From contig CAWHKV010000002.1 of the NCBI GenBank assembly GCA_963830175.1, forward strand, positions 186,001-250,000: a stretch of 64,000 nt of DNA, given 5' to 3'. Below are positions 26,361 through 35,737 of the stretch, one piece after another. The notes under the pieces were generated by a model. That model saw nothing but the letters and a program-made list of their open reading frames with translations, was not told where the DNA came from and did no database searches. Position numbers and translations under genes: made by a program. The first letter of the stretch is position 1, and the number at the start of each line of letters is the position of its first letter. Source of the DNA: JBBRBB01 sp963830175 (GTDB lineage: Bacteria > Bacteroidota > Bacteroidia > Chitinophagales > Chitinophagaceae).

Positions 26361-27680
26361 ATGCGGGTTGACAGCACAACAATACAAGACCTTTCTATTT
26401 TTCATTCTGAAGAAGACCTTTCGGTTTTTCATCACATAGATTTCACGCGAACAAATGGTGGAAAAGATAGCCTCAAATCTTTTTTGCAACACCCGTTAAA
26501 CAGTTTGACGCACATAAAAGAAACACAAACAGTTATTCAGCAAATAATAAAAGTACATACCGAATGGCCGGTAGCCATTACTAATGGTACTATAATGGTT
26601 ATAGAAAGATTTTATGAATCTCAATTGGACGAGATCCCTAAACATCCTAATACACTTTCCGCGATTAACTACAAGCTTTTTAATGCTTCTGATTTTTCTA
26701 TCCTTAAATATTCCGTTTTTCATTTTTCCGCTTTTGCTTCCGGACTTAAACAAATTATATCCCTGCTTGAAGGCAGTGATAATCCCGACCTATTAAATGG
26801 CATGTTGAAAAGAATTGATGTATTGCTTAACAGGCCACAGGTTAATAAAATTATTCAACAGCAAAAAGCACCTAAACCTACGTATGCAGAGATTATTTCC
26901 TCCGGCAATTTTTTACGAAGAAAATTTAAACAAGAATGTTATGAATTAATAGAAATATACAGCAGACTCGATGCATATTACAGTATGGCCACAGCATGTA
27001 TAAACTATGGCTTCGTTTTTCCGGAAGTGCTCGATACAGAAGAGGCGCATTTAAAAGTAAAACAACTATACCATCCGTTACTTGCAACACCGGTTGCATA
27101 CGATACTGAATTAATGCCAGAGAAAAATTTTCTTTTTTTAACGGGTGCAAATATGGCCGGTAAAAGCACGTTCATAAAAGCAGTAGGTGTTTCTGTTTAC
27201 CTCGCACACATAGGCATGGGCGTACCTGCACAACAAATGGAAATAAGTTTTTTCGATGGGTTGCATAGCAACATTCAGGTCGTAGATAATATTGTGAAAG
27301 GCGAAAGCTTTTTCTTTAATGAGGTGCAGCGCATAAGAAAGACTATTGAGAAAATTAGTAATGGCAAAAAATGGCTGATACTTATCGATGAATTGTTTAA
27401 GGGTACTAACGTTCAGGATGCAATGAAATGCAGTACTACAGTGATAGAAGGATTGTTGAAAATGCATAACGGCATTTTTATTCTCTCAACCCATTTATAT
27501 GAAATTGGTGAATCCCTGCGCCAGTACAGGAACATCCAGTTTAATTTCTTTGAAACAGAAGTGAAGGATGATCAACTCATGTTTAGCTATCATTTAAAAG
27601 AAGGAATTAGTAACGACCGGCTGGGATACCTCATTTTAAAAAAGGAAGGTGTGGTGGATTTATTGAAGAATTTAACCTAA
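26361..27680 (+). CDS. Short MutS-like ATPase
   Basis: A 439-residue protein with the MutS core and ATPase domains but no N-terminal mismatch-recognition domain. Walker A is GANMAGKSTFIKAVG (about residues 272-286). Walker B is LILIDELFKGTN (about 345-356), followed by STHLYEIGE in place of the usual THYHEL switch. It resembles the small MutS-family proteins common in Bacteroidota, whose role is unknown; they lack the Phe-x-Glu mismatch motif and may act in recombination or another process. It starts 20 bases after pyrC and is probably co-transcribed. It is unlikely to replace the broken mutS. Confidence 0.85.
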   Translation: MRVDSTTIQDLSIFHSEEDLSVFHHIDFTRTNGGKDSLKSFLQHPLNSLTHIKETQTVIQQIIKVHTEWPVAITNGTIMVIERFYESQLDEIPKHPNTLSAINYKLFNASDFSILKYSVFHFSAFASGLKQIISLLEGSDNPDLLNGMLKRIDVLLNRPQVNKIIQQQKAPKPTYAEIISSGNFLRRKFKQECYELIEIYSRLDAYYSMATACINYGFVFPEVLDTEEAHLKVKQLYHPLLATPVAYDTELMPEKNFLFLTGANMAGKSTFIKAVGVSVYLAHIGMGVPAQQMEISFFDGLHSNIQVVDNIVKGESFFFNEVQRIRKTIEKISNGKKWLILIDELFKGTNVQDAMKCSTTVIEGLLKMHNGIFILSTHLYEIGESLRQYRNIQFNFFETEVKDDQLMFSYHLKEGISNDRLGYLILKKEGVVDLLKNLT

Positions 27681-27811
27681 TACATTCATTTTTAAGGCTT
27701 CAGGAGAAGAACGTTTTCTTTTAAAAATAAAAGCAACGAGCTGCTATAGTTTGTAACTTTATAAGGTTGCCTCCAAAGGATATTTTTCTGAAACCCTAAA
27801 CCCGTAATGAT

Positions 27812-30469
27812 ATGTCATCCTTAAGCCACCTCACCCTATCCGCATCTTTAATCAGTTTTTTATTATTAAGTGATTTTAATGCAAGCTCCACAACCGTTAA
27901 GCTTTCCACCTCACCAGTTTCTGCTGCATCAGTAAACCAGGGAACAACCAGTGTATTAACTTATATAACAAAGATGAAGGTGACTGGTGGCGCAGTGGTT
28001 ATAAATGCAGTTAATTATACCGTAAGCGGCACTTACGATAATAATGACTTGGATTATTCATATGTGTATTTTAATTCCACGCCTTCTTTAACCGGTGCTT
28101 CTTATTTGGGAGGAACTGCTGCAACATATGCTTCGCCTCATTCTTTTTCATTGCCTGTTTATAAATCAATGAATGCAAACGACAGTGGATATTTTATTAT
28201 CACCATGAATGTTTCAGTTACAGCTACAGATAATAATAATTTTAAAATCTCTGGTGCCACATCCCCTGTAACTTTTGGTTATTCAACTATTGTAACCATT
28301 AATAACAGCCAGGTGAATGGTGGGGTTCAAACTATAGAAGCTGCTGATATTAAAACAAGCTCATCACCTGTTGCAGCTTTATCTGTAAACCAGGGCACCT
28401 CTAATGTTGTAACTGCAATAGTTAAAATGAAGGTGAGTACCATGCCTGTATTCGTTAGCAAAATTGTGTACACCTTAAGTGGAAATCATGACAATGATGA
28501 TCTTACTTATACATACGTTTACTTTAATACCACACCTACATTAACTGGCGCAAATTATTTGGGTGGTACTGCCGCTTCATATGCCGCTCCCCATCAGTAT
28601 GGTATTTCAACATATAAACAACTAAATGTGGGCGACAGTGGTTATTTTATTATAACCGTAAGTGTGAGTAACACTGCTACAGATAATAAAACGATTAAGA
28701 TAACGGGTGCAACCGTACCTGTAACTTTTGAATTTACTACAGCGCCTAATGTTACGGGCACACAAAAGAATAGCGGTGTTCAAACCATCCAGGCGCCTGA
28801 TATAAAACTTAGTTCTGTGGTTGTTGCTGCGTCTAATGTAAACCAGGGAGCGACCAATATGGTTACCTCAATCGTAAAAATGAAGGTGAGCACCATGCCG
28901 GTTAATGTTTCAAGTATTGTGTATACTTTAAGTGGCACCCATGATAATGATGATCTTACCTACACTTATGTTTATTTCAATACATCACCTACTTTAACAG
29001 GCGCGTCTTACCTCGGTGGAACTATTGCTAATTACGCGGCTCCCCATACATACAACCAGTCTATTTATAAATTAATGAATAAGGGAGACAGCGGTTATTT
29101 CATTATTACCACCAGTGTTAGTAATGCAGCAACTGATAATAAAACCTTTAAAATAACCGGTGCAACCACACCTGTTTCATTTGGTTATGTAACGGCACCT
29201 AATGTAACGGGAACACAAACAAACAGTGGCGTGCAAACCATTCAGGCGGCAGATATAAAAGTGAGCAGTAGTCCGGTTGCCGCAGCAGCAGTTAACCAGG
29301 GAAGTAATAATGTTGTTACAAGTATAACAAAGCTAAAAATTAGCACTATGCCTGTTGTAGTTAACAATATTGGGTTTACATTATCTGGCACACACGATGA
29401 CAATGATCTGAACTATGTATATGTATATTTTAATACCACGCCTTCTTTAACCGGTGCTTCTTATTTGGGCGGAACTAATGCAAATTTTTCTGCCCCGCAT
29501 GCATATTCAATGAATATTTACAAATCGATGAATGTAGGAGATAGCGGGTTTTTTATTGTTACAACGAACGTTAACAATTCAGCATCCGACAATAAAACCT
29601 TTAAAGTTACCGGAGCAACCACACCTGTTACTTTTGGTTATACAACATCACCTAATTCAACTGGAACGCAAACAAACAGTGGCGTGCAAACCATTCAGGC
29701 TGCAGATATTACTTTATCAAGCCAGTCTGTTCCAGCCGGTAACGCCCCACGGGGTTCAACAAATAATTTGCTGTATACAACAAAAATGGTGGTTGCAACC
29801 ATGCCTGTTGTAGTAACGAATTTGCAGTTTACATTTACAGGAACGCATGATGCAGATGATTTGACATATGTGTATATATATTTTAATTCAAGCCCAACAT
29901 TAACAGGCGCTTCTTACCTGGGCGGAACAACGGCTACATTTGCGGCCCCGCATACGTATTCGCAATCTGTCTATAAATCGTTAAGTGTGGGGGAAACAGG
30001 ATATTTCTTAATTACTTTTAATGTTGATGCAGCAGCATCTACAGGTAAAACAGTTATTTTAAATGGAAATCTCAACCCTGTTATATTTGGGTATACTACC
30101 GCGCCAAATACCACCAATAATCAAACTAATTCGGCAGGGGCAAAAACTATTACTGTTTCAGGACCACCTGTATTCGTAGACCAAGCAAAGTTGCAAATCG
30201 CCGGTAACCTCAATAGTAGTATGTATCCAAATCCCGCTAACGATAAGGTGTTGATTGAAGGAAATTTTATGCAGGATGATAAGATGGAAGTGTTGTTTTC
30301 TAATGCTTCGGGAGTGGTAGTTCAATCATCTGTTGTTACTGTAATCAAAGGAAAAAATATAATTCGTTTAGATGTAAGCAATTTGAATGAAGGTTATTAT
30401 TTCGTCAACTTCAGGTCTGCCCATGGTGAATGGAGGTTGAACGATAAATTATTTGTTCAAAGGAGATAG
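27812..30469 (+). CDS. Secreted protein with five 151-residue repeats and T9SS sorting domain
   Basis: An 885-residue protein with an N-terminal signal-like hydrophobic stretch (about residues 8-22). It then has five tandem repeats of exactly 151 residues (453 bases each, about 27888-30152) and a C-terminal type A sorting domain starting YPNPANDKVLIEGN. Each repeat contains VNQGT-like, STMPV, SGTHDNDDLTYVYVYFN, LTGASYLGGT and GDSGYFIIT elements, rich in Thr, Ser and Val and probably beta-sandwich. It should be exported by Sec and the type IX system to the surface or medium. I do not recognise the repeat family; an adhesive or structural surface role is a guess. Confidence 0.85.
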   Translation: MSSLSHLTLSASLISFLLLSDFNASSTTVKLSTSPVSAASVNQGTTSVLTYITKMKVTGGAVVINAVNYTVSGTYDNNDLDYSYVYFNSTPSLTGASYLGGTAATYASPHSFSLPVYKSMNANDSGYFIITMNVSVTATDNNNFKISGATSPVTFGYSTIVTINNSQVNGGVQTIEAADIKTSSSPVAALSVNQGTSNVVTAIVKMKVSTMPVFVSKIVYTLSGNHDNDDLTYTYVYFNTTPTLTGANYLGGTAASYAAPHQYGISTYKQLNVGDSGYFIITVSVSNTATDNKTIKITGATVPVTFEFTTAPNVTGTQKNSGVQTIQAPDIKLSSVVVAASNVNQGATNMVTSIVKMKVSTMPVNVSSIVYTLSGTHDNDDLTYTYVYFNTSPTLTGASYLGGTIANYAAPHTYNQSIYKLMNKGDSGYFIITTSVSNAATDNKTFKITGATTPVSFGYVTAPNVTGTQTNSGVQTIQAADIKVSSSPVAAAAVNQGSNNVVTSITKLKISTMPVVVNNIGFTLSGTHDDNDLNYVYVYFNTTPSLTGASYLGGTNANFSAPHAYSMNIYKSMNVGDSGFFIVTTNVNNSASDNKTFKVTGATTPVTFGYTTSPNSTGTQTNSGVQTIQAADITLSSQSVPAGNAPRGSTNNLLYTTKMVVATMPVVVTNLQFTFTGTHDADDLTYVYIYFNSSPTLTGASYLGGTTATFAAPHTYSQSVYKSLSVGETGYFLITFNVDAAASTGKTVILNGNLNPVIFGYTTAPNTTNNQTNSAGAKTITVSGPPVFVDQAKLQIAGNLNSSMYPNPANDKVLIEGNFMQDDKMEVLFSNASGVVVQSSVVTVIKGKNIIRLDVSNLNEGYYFVNFRSAHGEWRLNDKLFVQRR
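27888..30152 (+). repeat. Five direct repeats of 453 bp inside the secreted repeat protein
   Basis: Corresponding codons at 27932, 28385, 28838, 29291 and 29744 are each exactly 453 bases apart, so no unit has gained or lost a codon. Two long exact matches are visible: 34 bases at 28077-28110 and 29436-29469 (units 1 and 4), and 32 bases at 29216-29247 and 29669-29700 (end of units 3 and 4). Such identity at DNA level suggests recent duplication or gene conversion among units. Unit 5 is the most diverged (NAPRGSTNN in place of NQGT). Confidence 0.9.
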
Positions 30470-30490
30470 GGGATCAATTTGAATAATAAT

Positions 30491-30514
30491 AAAGCAGGCT
30501 GATGAGCCTGCTTT
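30491..30514. terminator. Bidirectional terminator
   Basis: AAAGCAGGCT (30491-30500) pairs perfectly with AGCCTGCTTT (30505-30514) around GATG. It serves the repeat protein gene and reaches into the stop codon of the convergent glycosyltransferase gene. Confidence 0.8.
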
Positions 30515-31628
30515 ATTTGTTTGCTAAGGTTTGTTGTAATAAAGCCCAAATTTTTTCTGACGTATTCACCCTGCTGAAGTCCACAGAGATTTCTTTACAT
30601 GCTTCAGTTTTTGCATTTTTAAGAGGTTCATCTTTAAACAACTTAATTACCTCATCGCTTAAACTTTCGTAGTTATTCTTTGAAGCATACAGCGCTGCCT
30701 CTCCGCAATATTCTTTAATGTGTGTATTCTGATAAGTGATAACAGGCGTGGCGCATGTTGTTGCAATTACTGCCGGCAAAATATCTTTCTCAAAAGCGGG
30801 TATATGCAATAATCCGTAAGCGGCGCCAATTATGGCTGCTTTCTCATCAACATCCTGGTCACTTATAATAGCCACATCTTCCCTGTATTTGTAGGCAGAT
30901 AATTTTTGATCTAATGCATGGGAGAGTTTTCCATCTGATGGCAATAGAATTAATTGCATACTGCTTTGCTGCCATTTTTTAAACCTTGAAAAAGCTTTCA
31001 ACAGTTCTGTAAAAACAGTTTCATTTTCACTGTCTATAATCGCTGCGAAATATTCCCTATTACCTGCATATTTAGATTTTAAGATGATCTTGTCTATCCA
31101 TTCGATCACTTTAAACTCACTACCTGCACTGAAAGGAATTTTTGTAAATGCAAAAGAACCATCTACGAGTTTTTTCAATTTTCGAAGCATCTCATTTGAA
31201 AAAGAAATGATTTGATTGCTGTGCAGGGCATATTTATGAAAGTTTTTAGCAACAGACCTGTACAATTTTTTTTTCGCATCAAACTGAACAAAGCGCTCAT
31301 CATCAAAAACAAAAAAACAGGGTGTAGATGTTTTAAAAGCAGGTGCACTATTCAGAAAAATTAGAACATCTGGTTTTGCATATTTTAATATGCGTTTTAA
31401 TTTAACTGTATTAAACCAATTTATTCCAAATGCAGAGGTAGCATTGTTTGTAATTATGATCACCGCATTATCTGCAAATTTTTGAGAGATCGCTGGTACT
31501 ACATTGCTCCAGGCTCTTATTTCATAATTGTGCTGAAGTGCATGCAGCCCCGTAAGTTCGGTGATGTAATCGCCATACTCTGTGGTGTACTTTTCGTTCT
31601 GATCAATAATTGCGATGCGCATATTCAA
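30513..31628 (-). CDS. Putative glycosyltransferase, GT-B like
   Basis: A 371-residue protein that starts MNMRIAIIDQNEKYTTEYGDY, with the beta-strand opening typical of GT-B glycosyltransferases. The C-terminal half has GAAYGLLHIPAFEKDILPAVIATTCATPVI (given in two parts: GAAYGLLHIPAFEKD, then ILPAVIATTCATPVI), resembling the sugar-nucleotide-binding region with its E-x7-E pattern in weak form. The pattern is too weak to name a substrate. It lies 3 bases downstream of the LptA-like gene and is probably in one transcript with the envelope genes, so a role in surface polysaccharide or LPS glycosylation is a fair guess. Confidence 0.6.
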   Translation of the reverse strand: MNMRIAIIDQNEKYTTEYGDYITELTGLHALQHNYEIRAWSNVVPAISQKFADNAVIIITNNATSAFGINWFNTVKLKRILKYAKPDVLIFLNSAPAFKTSTPCFFVFDDERFVQFDAKKKLYRSVAKNFHKYALHSNQIISFSNEMLRKLKKLVDGSFAFTKIPFSAGSEFKVIEWIDKIILKSKYAGNREYFAAIIDSENETVFTELLKAFSRFKKWQQSSMQLILLPSDGKLSHALDQKLSAYKYREDVAIISDQDVDEKAAIIGAAYGLLHIPAFEKDILPAVIATTCATPVITYQNTHIKEYCGEAALYASKNNYESLSDEVIKLFKDEPLKNAKTEACKEISVDFSRVNTSEKIWALLQQTLANK

Positions 31629-31631
31629 ATA

Positions 31632-33464
31632 TTATTGGCCAAAAAGATCATATTTTGTTTTGGGCCTTCTTTCGCTCTGCCAGTTAAAACCACGGAGCCT
31701 GATCTCTTCGTGATTAACCTGCCGCATTGGGTACGCAGTTCCTGCAAGATTGCTTCGGAACACAACTTTTTTTGCCGCTTTATCTTCAAAAAAAATATCA
31801 ATAACATCGCTGCTGTTTTTATTTACACCAAGATACTTACCGGCATCATCCAATGCATAATAAACACTTTCTGCATTTCCCCTTGCCCGTAACTGGTCAA
31901 TATTTCCATTGGTAAACCATCCAGACATTGTTCTACCTTTTATTTGGTTATAAAAATCCGGACCCACCAGTTCAAGGCTTAATGCATTTTCAAAAATATA
32001 AATGCGGTCTGGCTTTTTGCTATTGGTATACAGGTAAATGGTATCGCCGGTTAACTGTGTTTGCTGTGCCCAAACAACGGGTTGTTTAAACAATCGAAAC
32101 GTAGAATCGTGCGCAGAATAAAACAAGCTGTCGCCGGCTGCCTGAAGGGAATCACTAAAGATGCGCACATGACTGTAAGCCTCAATAAATCGGTTACTGC
32201 TGTCTTTTTGCAGTGAAGGGTCGGATGCCTGCAATCCAGGCGTAGTCTTGTTTTCAGCCATATTAACTGTACTGTCTGAAATTAAACTGGTAGCAGAAGT
32301 ATCTTCCTGCAATTCATTTTCAATTTCTTTTATTTGTGCTGCATCTTCAGTCATTATATTTCCGGTATCGGCAGCAGGCACTTTTATTACAACAGGTTTA
32401 TTCCGGTTTGCAAAGGAAGAAGCCCGAACAGCTGAATCTGGTTTTAAAGGCATGGCATCTGCAACGCTTAATACAATTCTTGTTTTAAGCAGGTCAGTTA
32501 ATTTGGCTGAATAAAATGTATCGGCGGCAATAAAAACAGAATCATCATTTTGCTTTAAGATCATTACCGGGTTTTGCGTAGCCAGAAAAGAATCATCATT
32601 GCTGTTGTTCTTTAAATTGTTAGCTAACACCGTAAGTCCCTGTGCAGTGTCCCTGTAAATTACATTCCCTCGTGCTTCCCCAAATCCTGATGCATCATCC
32701 CTTGCAATTTCATCTGCAATTAAAAAAGTGGTGCTATCCTGTATTTGCGGACGGCTTCCGAAATAAGCTTTTTTAGTTCGAAGGTCATAGTAACCATCAC
32801 TGGTTATAATTTTCCTGTTATTACCACTGGTAATTTCTGTAGGAACAATAAAGGTTGCCACATCAGTGTAGGTATTGTATAAAAGTGTATCGGTTTTTAC
32901 AATGTAGTCGGGCGCAACTAGTACCACCTTCTTTTTAAAATAAATATCCCGTGTTTCGCCATAATAGTATCCTTCACTGCTGTTTAAAACCGTTGTACCA
33001 TTCACTACTTTTCCCCCCTTGGTATAAGTGCCGATTTTGGTGTTTAGATCATAGTCCAAATCGGGAGTGGTAAGTGTTCCCTTTCCGTCGGTAAGTCTCA
33101 CATTTTTCCGCAGGTATGCTTTTTTCTCATTGCCCAGATACTTCAGATAATCTGCATACGTATGTACGCTGTCTGCATCATTTATATGCACATGACCAAA
33201 TGCTTCAAGCAGGTTCTTAGAACGGTCAATCACTACGCTATCACTGTAAAACATGGTATTATCCTGCCTTATAATAACATTACCAGCAGCTGACTGAAAT
33301 TCTACCGAATCTAATTTCTGATAACTTAATCGTTGGGCATTGATGATGTATATCTGCCTTTTTACAGGTATGGAATCCGGTATTTGGGCATGCGAAACCT
33401 GTGTTTGCATTACAAACGCAGCAAAAAAGAATAATAAAATTTTATTAATACAATGCATCTGCAC
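31632..33464 (-). CDS. OstA/LptA-like LPS transport protein
   Basis: A 610-residue periplasmic protein with a signal peptide (about residues 1-26, ending SHAQ). Repeated beta-strand units such as GNVIIRQDNTMFYSDSVVID, FGHVHINDADSVHTYADYL and GKGTLTTPDLDYDLNTK match the beta-jellyroll OstA repeats of LptA and the LptD N-terminus. It is much longer than proteobacterial LptA, as in related Bacteroidota. It probably bridges lipopolysaccharide from the inner membrane to LptD. The Ser/Thr-rich segment around residues 370-420 may be a linker. It is in line with the MlaD-like and amidase genes. Confidence 0.8.
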   Translation of the reverse strand: MQMHCINKILLFFFAAFVMQTQVSHAQIPDSIPVKRQIYIINAQRLSYQKLDSVEFQSAAGNVIIRQDNTMFYSDSVVIDRSKNLLEAFGHVHINDADSVHTYADYLKYLGNEKKAYLRKNVRLTDGKGTLTTPDLDYDLNTKIGTYTKGGKVVNGTTVLNSSEGYYYGETRDIYFKKKVVLVAPDYIVKTDTLLYNTYTDVATFIVPTEITSGNNRKIITSDGYYDLRTKKAYFGSRPQIQDSTTFLIADEIARDDASGFGEARGNVIYRDTAQGLTVLANNLKNNSNDDSFLATQNPVMILKQNDDSVFIAADTFYSAKLTDLLKTRIVLSVADAMPLKPDSAVRASSFANRNKPVVIKVPAADTGNIMTEDAAQIKEIENELQEDTSATSLISDSTVNMAENKTTPGLQASDPSLQKDSSNRFIEAYSHVRIFSDSLQAAGDSLFYSAHDSTFRLFKQPVVWAQQTQLTGDTIYLYTNSKKPDRIYIFENALSLELVGPDFYNQIKGRTMSGWFTNGNIDQLRARGNAESVYYALDDAGKYLGVNKNSSDVIDIFFEDKAAKKVVFRSNLAGTAYPMRQVNHEEIRLRGFNWQSERRPKTKYDLFGQ

Positions 33465-33506
33465 GTTTCAGTTTTTACCAGGGCATCATCTACTCTTATA
33501 AAAGAT

Positions 33507-33524
33507 GCCTGCCAAATGGCAGGC
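33507..33524. terminator. Hairpin between mlaD-like and lptA-like genes
   Basis: GCCTGCC (33507-33513) and GGCAGGC (33518-33524) form a perfect 7-base stem with a 4-base loop, followed on the minus strand by ATCTTTTA. It could partly terminate or stabilise the mRNA between the two genes. Confidence 0.45.
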
Positions 33525-33553
33525 AAATTCTTAAATAATATTGAAGTCTTGTG

Positions 33554-34582
33554 TTAATTATTTTCAGGCGAAGGAATTTTCAAAGCTGAAGTGTCAATCT
33601 TTAAAGGACCTTCTAGATAATTTCCCTGGTCTTTTTTGCCAAACACAGAGATATTCACATATCGTTTCGGATGCACCCTAAGGTCATCGGTAAGTGTATT
33701 AAGGCTTAAAACAGTATTGTTTAATTTCTGGTATAGACCCTTATCATTTATTAATGCACCGAGTGTTCCATCTGTGCTGTTAATTTTATTTATAATAAAA
33801 GATAAACTGTCTACAGAATTGTGTAAACTGCTCACTACACCCTGAATATCTGCCCTGGCTAAATTATGCGTGGTGCTATCTAAATGACTCATAATACTAT
33901 TCACTTTTTGGTTGTTGCCAGCCAAATTACTGGTAAAGGCATTCATATTATTAAGTGACTGAGCCAACGCGCCGGATTGGGTATTGAGTAGTTGTTGAAG
34001 CTGCGCAGTGGTTATTACTATACTTTGAGAGGACCTGCTTAAATTATAAATTACCGCCTGCAGGTTATCTTTTGTATTGGGATCAAGTAACGTATTAACA
34101 TTGCGCAAAAGAGAATCGAGGGTGGTAAGTGTTCCGGCAAGTTTGTCCGCAACAGGTGAAAGTTTGCTTCCAAGATTGGAAAGCATATCACCCGGGCTGG
34201 AACTTTTTATAGTGTCGCCGGATTTTAAAAACTCGGGGCTGTCTCCCAAAACTATTGCTATAGATGGCGTTCCGAGTGGGTTATTCTCTATAGTGGCAAC
34301 TGAATTTTTTGGCAGTTTATAATCTTCATTCAGTTTTAGTGCTACAATTATTTCGGTAAGGCTTTTATCTGCCGCATGTGTCTCTAACACACTTCCTATT
34401 TGTAAACCATTCGCAAAAACTGGGTTAGATGCTAAAAGTTTGCGGGTGTCCTTATATGTAGCATATAAAACAAACCCAGATCTGAAAACACTTTTGCCTT
34501 TTAAAAAATTAAATCCAAGTATCAATAAAGCCACAGCCACCGCTGTTAATGCCCCTACTTTTGTTTCGTTTGAAATCTTCAT
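33554..34582 (-). CDS. MlaD/MCE family lipid-transport protein
   Basis: An MCE-domain protein of an Mla-type lipid shuttle, anchored in the inner membrane and reaching the periplasm. The start chosen is the internal ATG at 34582 (MKISNETKVGALTAVAVALL), giving 342 residues; the upstream ATG at 34603 would add MQNTERT, which does not fit the family. One membrane helix covers about residues 9-27, then the MCE domain about 30-115 (NGLQIGSVLE, NNPLGTPSIAI). A long helical region follows with LDSLLRNVNTLLDPN. The partner ATPase candidate is at 21031, outside this operon. Confidence 0.85.
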   Translation of the reverse strand: MKISNETKVGALTAVAVALLILGFNFLKGKSVFRSGFVLYATYKDTRKLLASNPVFANGLQIGSVLETHAADKSLTEIIVALKLNEDYKLPKNSVATIENNPLGTPSIAIVLGDSPEFLKSGDTIKSSSPGDMLSNLGSKLSPVADKLAGTLTTLDSLLRNVNTLLDPNTKDNLQAVIYNLSRSSQSIVITTAQLQQLLNTQSGALAQSLNNMNAFTSNLAGNNQKVNSIMSHLDSTTHNLARADIQGVVSSLHNSVDSLSFIINKINSTDGTLGALINDKGLYQKLNNTVLSLNTLTDDLRVHPKRYVNISVFGKKDQGNYLEGPLKIDTSALKIPSPENN

Positions 34583-34724
34583 TGTTCGTTCTGTATTTTG
34601 CAAAGGTTAAGGTTTCTTTTACCCTATAGAATATTTTGAAAAAAATATTTTGATAAAGTAAACCAATTCTTTTGAAACGGTAACACAAAGTAACCGACTG
34701 GTTTTGAACAAACAGAATGGTAAA

Positions 34725-35666
34725 TTAGTTCGAAGTTGCACTGGCAACAGGCAAAACGGGGTTATTTTCAATAGCCTGCCGATATCTTTTAAGTGCACCA
34801 ACAATGGCCTGGCTAAGTTCAGTTTGCCCGCTTTCACTATTCAGGTACTCTTCTTCTTCAGGATTGGTAATGTAACCAGTTTCAATTAAAACACTGGGCA
34901 TAGCGGTAGCCTGTAATACCCAAATTCCTTTTTGGCGCTGATGAACTTCGCGGCTGTTTCTGCCGATCTTAGAAAATTCATCTTCTACGGCCATTGCGAG
35001 GTTTACACTTCTTGCAAAGTATTGTTGTGTTTTAAGAGAGTACAAAATCATTTTTTCAGGAGAATCGGGGTTAAAGTCTCCAACCAATTTTGCGGAGGTA
35101 GAATCAATATATAAAGATTCATTTTCTCTTAATGCAACCTGCTTATCGTCATTTTTATCAATACCCCAAATATATGTTTCCGTTCCCTTAGCGGGGTTGG
35201 GAACAGTCCAGTACCTGTATTGAGGTACCTGCTTCGTATATTTTTTTCTTTTTTTACCTGTGCCTGAATAATACACTTCTGTTTTATAGCCGGTTAATTC
35301 CTTGTTACGAATACCTGGTGCAGCATTTACGTGAATGCAAACGAAAAGATCGCCCTTAGCGGCATTAGCTTTATTGGCTTTCACAATCGGCGATTCAAAA
35401 ACATCAGTGGTCCTTGTCATCACTATCTTAACATCAGGCATTGCTTTCTTTAATTCCTTTTCAAGTTTTAAAGCAATGGCTAGAGTAATGGTAGCTTCAT
35501 TACTAAATTTACCTCTTGCACCAACATCTTTACCGCCATGCCCCGCATCTATTACAATTGTTCTTATGCCGGGTTTTTTATCCTGTAACACTGGGTCTTT
35601 CTTTAAAGAAGTAAGCGTGATTAAAATAAAAAGAGGGATAAAAATCGATAAGGTTTTTTTAAGCAT
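34725..35666 (-). CDS. N-acetylmuramoyl-L-alanine amidase (AmiC type)
   Basis: Zinc amidase that cleaves the peptide from N-acetylmuramic acid in peptidoglycan. It is 313 residues with an N-terminal hydrophobic segment (about residues 4-22). Amidase_3 motifs are IDAGHGGKDVGA (first zinc His at about 44), a following conserved Glu in SNEATITLAIALKLEKEL, CIHVNAAP (second zinc His) and the C-terminal SVLIETGYITNPEEE with the catalytic Glu. It is followed by the MlaD-like gene, a common Bacteroidota order, and is divergent from lptD. Confidence 0.9.
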   Translation of the reverse strand: MLKKTLSIFIPLFILITLTSLKKDPVLQDKKPGIRTIVIDAGHGGKDVGARGKFSNEATITLAIALKLEKELKKAMPDVKIVMTRTTDVFESPIVKANKANAAKGDLFVCIHVNAAPGIRNKELTGYKTEVYYSGTGKKRKKYTKQVPQYRYWTVPNPAKGTETYIWGIDKNDDKQVALRENESLYIDSTSAKLVGDFNPDSPEKMILYSLKTQQYFARSVNLAMAVEDEFSKIGRNSREVHQRQKGIWVLQATAMPSVLIETGYITNPEEEEYLNSESGQTELSQAIVGALKRYRQAIENNPVLPVASATSN

Positions 35667-35717
35667 ATTTCCTTTTCAGTTATTGATTCTTCACAAATCT
35701 TTTAATGGATTAACACC

Positions 35718-35725
35718 TACATTTG
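35718..35725 (+). promoter_or_regulatory. Predicted lptD-like promoter -7 element
   Basis: TACATTTG at 35718-35725 is a perfect -7 match, 12 bases before the ATG at 35738. No good -33 element is seen. It shows that the in-frame TTG at 35723, which lies inside it, is not the start. Confidence 0.45.
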
Positions 35726-35737
35726 TTTTTGACTCTT

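Noticed and set aside
27888..30152. Tandem repeats considered as a CRISPR array or satellite
   Set aside because: The unit is 453 bases, codes in one continuous frame and has protein-level conservation.
35723..35737. TTG start for the LptD-like gene adding MFLTL
   Set aside because: The TTG lies inside a perfect -7 promoter element; the ATG at 35738 begins a normal signal peptide.
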